DNA of 6,932 nt from Rhodobacterales bacterium 34-62-10 (GTDB lineage: Bacteria > Pseudomonadota > Alphaproteobacteria > Rhodobacterales > Rhodobacteraceae). The stretch lies in the NCBI GenBank assembly GCA_002282555.1, contig NCJR01000109.1:1-6932 (forward strand). Direction: 5' to 3'. Positions 6,477 through 6,932 of this stretch are shown here, one piece after another. Position 1 is the first letter of the stretch. Every line of letters starts with the position of its first letter. The translations under genes were made by a program, and so were the position numbers. Under the pieces are notes generated by a model, which had not been told where the DNA came from, ran no database searches, and saw nothing but the letters and a program-made list of their open reading frames with translations.

Positions 6477-6932
6477 ATGTCGCAAGGATACCTGACCACC
6501 CATGTTCTGGATACCGCGCGGGGTAGCCCCGCGGCTGGGCTTGCCATTGACCTTTACCGGATTGACGGCGACACACGGGTGCATCTGGCGCGCAAAGTGA
6601 CCAATGACGACGGGCGTACTGATGGGCCGATCCTGCCGCAGGGGATGTTTGCAGCGGGTGTTTATGAGTTGGAGTTCCACGCAGGCGCCTATCTGGACGC
6701 CACCGGCACCCCGCCCGAGGCACCGCGATTCCTGGATATCGTCCCGATACGCTTCGGCATCTCGGACGCAGGCGCGCATTACCATGTGCCGCTTCTGCTC
6801 TCGCCCTTCGGCACCCGGGTCCAATCGAAGACCTGCCCGGTCCCGCCGGGCACACCCGGCACATGGGCATCCAGTAACAAGCCCGACGCGTCCTCATATT
6901 GCTGCGCGAGTCCCCAGACATCCACATCAGAG
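6477..6932 (+). CDS. uraH: 5-hydroxyisourate hydrolase (transthyretin-like), C-terminus replaced at a sequence join
   Basis: Hydrolyses 5-hydroxyisourate, the product of urate oxidation, to OHCU, the substrate of the UraD domain encoded divergently. Residues 1-112 are a clear HIU hydrolase: [11 protein letters not shown] (6-16, His9), GRTDGP (46-51, Arg47), FHAGAYL (67-73), [11 protein letters not shown] (83-93) and [12 protein letters not shown] (101-112, His103). The family normally ends seven residues later with YSTYRGS, whose Tyr-Arg-Gly-Ser tail forms part of the active site. Here the frame goes on as [10 protein letters not shown] and stays open with no stop to the window edge. From about 6813 the DNA is an antisense trpF fragment, so the genuine uraH portion is 6477 to about 6812. 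As written, the product should be inactive. The start is supported by GGGAG 6 nt upstream and by the conserved N-terminus. Confidence 0.88.
   Translation, partial: MSQGYLTTHVLDTARGSPAAGLAIDLYRIDGDTRVHLARKVTNDDGRTDGPILPQGMFAAGVYELEFHAGAYLDATGTPPEAPRFLDIVPIRFGISDAGAHYHVPLLLSPFGTRVQSKTCPVPPGTPGTWASSNKPDASSYCCASPQTSTSE
6779..6931 (-). pseudogene. trpF: Fragment of phosphoribosylanthranilate isomerase (TrpF), truncated at both ends
   Basis: The minus-strand frame entering from the right edge encodes about 42 residues typical of TrpF: a lead-in [13 protein letters not shown], then [20 protein letters not shown], whose GGTGxxFDW signature lies in the phosphate/substrate-binding part of the barrel. 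TrpF isomerises phosphoribosylanthranilate in tryptophan synthesis. Similarity ends at about 6806; eight unrelated residues (antisense uraH) follow to a stop at 6779-6781. TrpF is about 200-210 aa, so roughly the first 110 residues lie beyond the window and the last 50 or so are missing. The GGTG form with AHVPGVP looks like gamma- or betaproteobacterial TrpF; alphaproteobacterial ones, as I recall, usually have GGNG-like versions. It has no functional tie to the purine genes. This is either a foreign piece joined by misassembly or a rearranged remnant. Confidence 0.75.
6806..6812. other. Junction between uraH and the antisense trpF fragment
   Basis: The seven bases cttcggc fit both sides: they encode part of the conserved Pro-Phe-Gly of UraH on the plus strand and part of the Val-Pro-Lys stretch of TrpF on the minus strand. 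Left of it the sequence reads as uraH, right of it as trpF. Such a short shared string is typical of microhomology at a misassembly, a chimeric read or an illegitimate recombination point. Confidence 0.65.

Noticed and set aside
6366..6927. Minus-strand frames opposite uraH (152 and 158 codons)
   Set aside because: They overlap the well-supported HIU hydrolase and show no domain. The only real minus-strand coding signal here is the TrpF frame at 6806-6931.

Overview
The window is about 60% GC, dense bacterial DNA. Gene content and protein style suggest an alphaproteobacterium, most likely Rhodobacterales (inferred from general resemblance, not a search). It starts inside one gene, and its right end breaks abruptly inside another.

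Left half, plus strand (1-3511): a tight operon of three enzymes. These are a glutamine-synthetase-family ligase (5' end outside the window), an aldehyde dehydrogenase and an iron-type alcohol dehydrogenase. The second and third overlap by ATGA. A ligase with an alcohol and an aldehyde dehydrogenase fits a gamma-glutamylation route for an amine or amino alcohol; the substrate is not determined.

Right half, minus strand (3539-6311): a purine/ureide catabolic operon, transcribed in the order puuE-uraD fusion, (S)-ureidoglycine aminohydrolase, ureidoglycolate lyase. It converges on the first operon with only 27 bp between stop codons. A 165-bp divergent promoter region (6312-6476) holds a perfect 8+3+8 palindrome and repeated GGACTT half-sites, and separates this operon from uraH (5-hydroxyisourate hydrolase) on the plus strand. 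Together these genes cover 5-hydroxyisourate to glyoxylate, urea and ammonia, except for the allantoate amidohydrolase step. The urate-oxidising enzyme is also absent here.

The last ~120 bp do not fit. UraH loses its C-terminal catalytic YRGS motif at 6812, and the sequence switches to an antisense fragment of phosphoribosylanthranilate isomerase (TrpF) that looks non-alphaproteobacterial. A 7-bp string, cttcggc, is compatible with both genes at the join. This is most simply a chimeric assembly join; a real rearrangement is the alternative.

I found no RNA genes, CRISPR arrays, insertion sequences or origins. Apart from the chimeric end, this is a recognisable metabolic region, not an unknown system.
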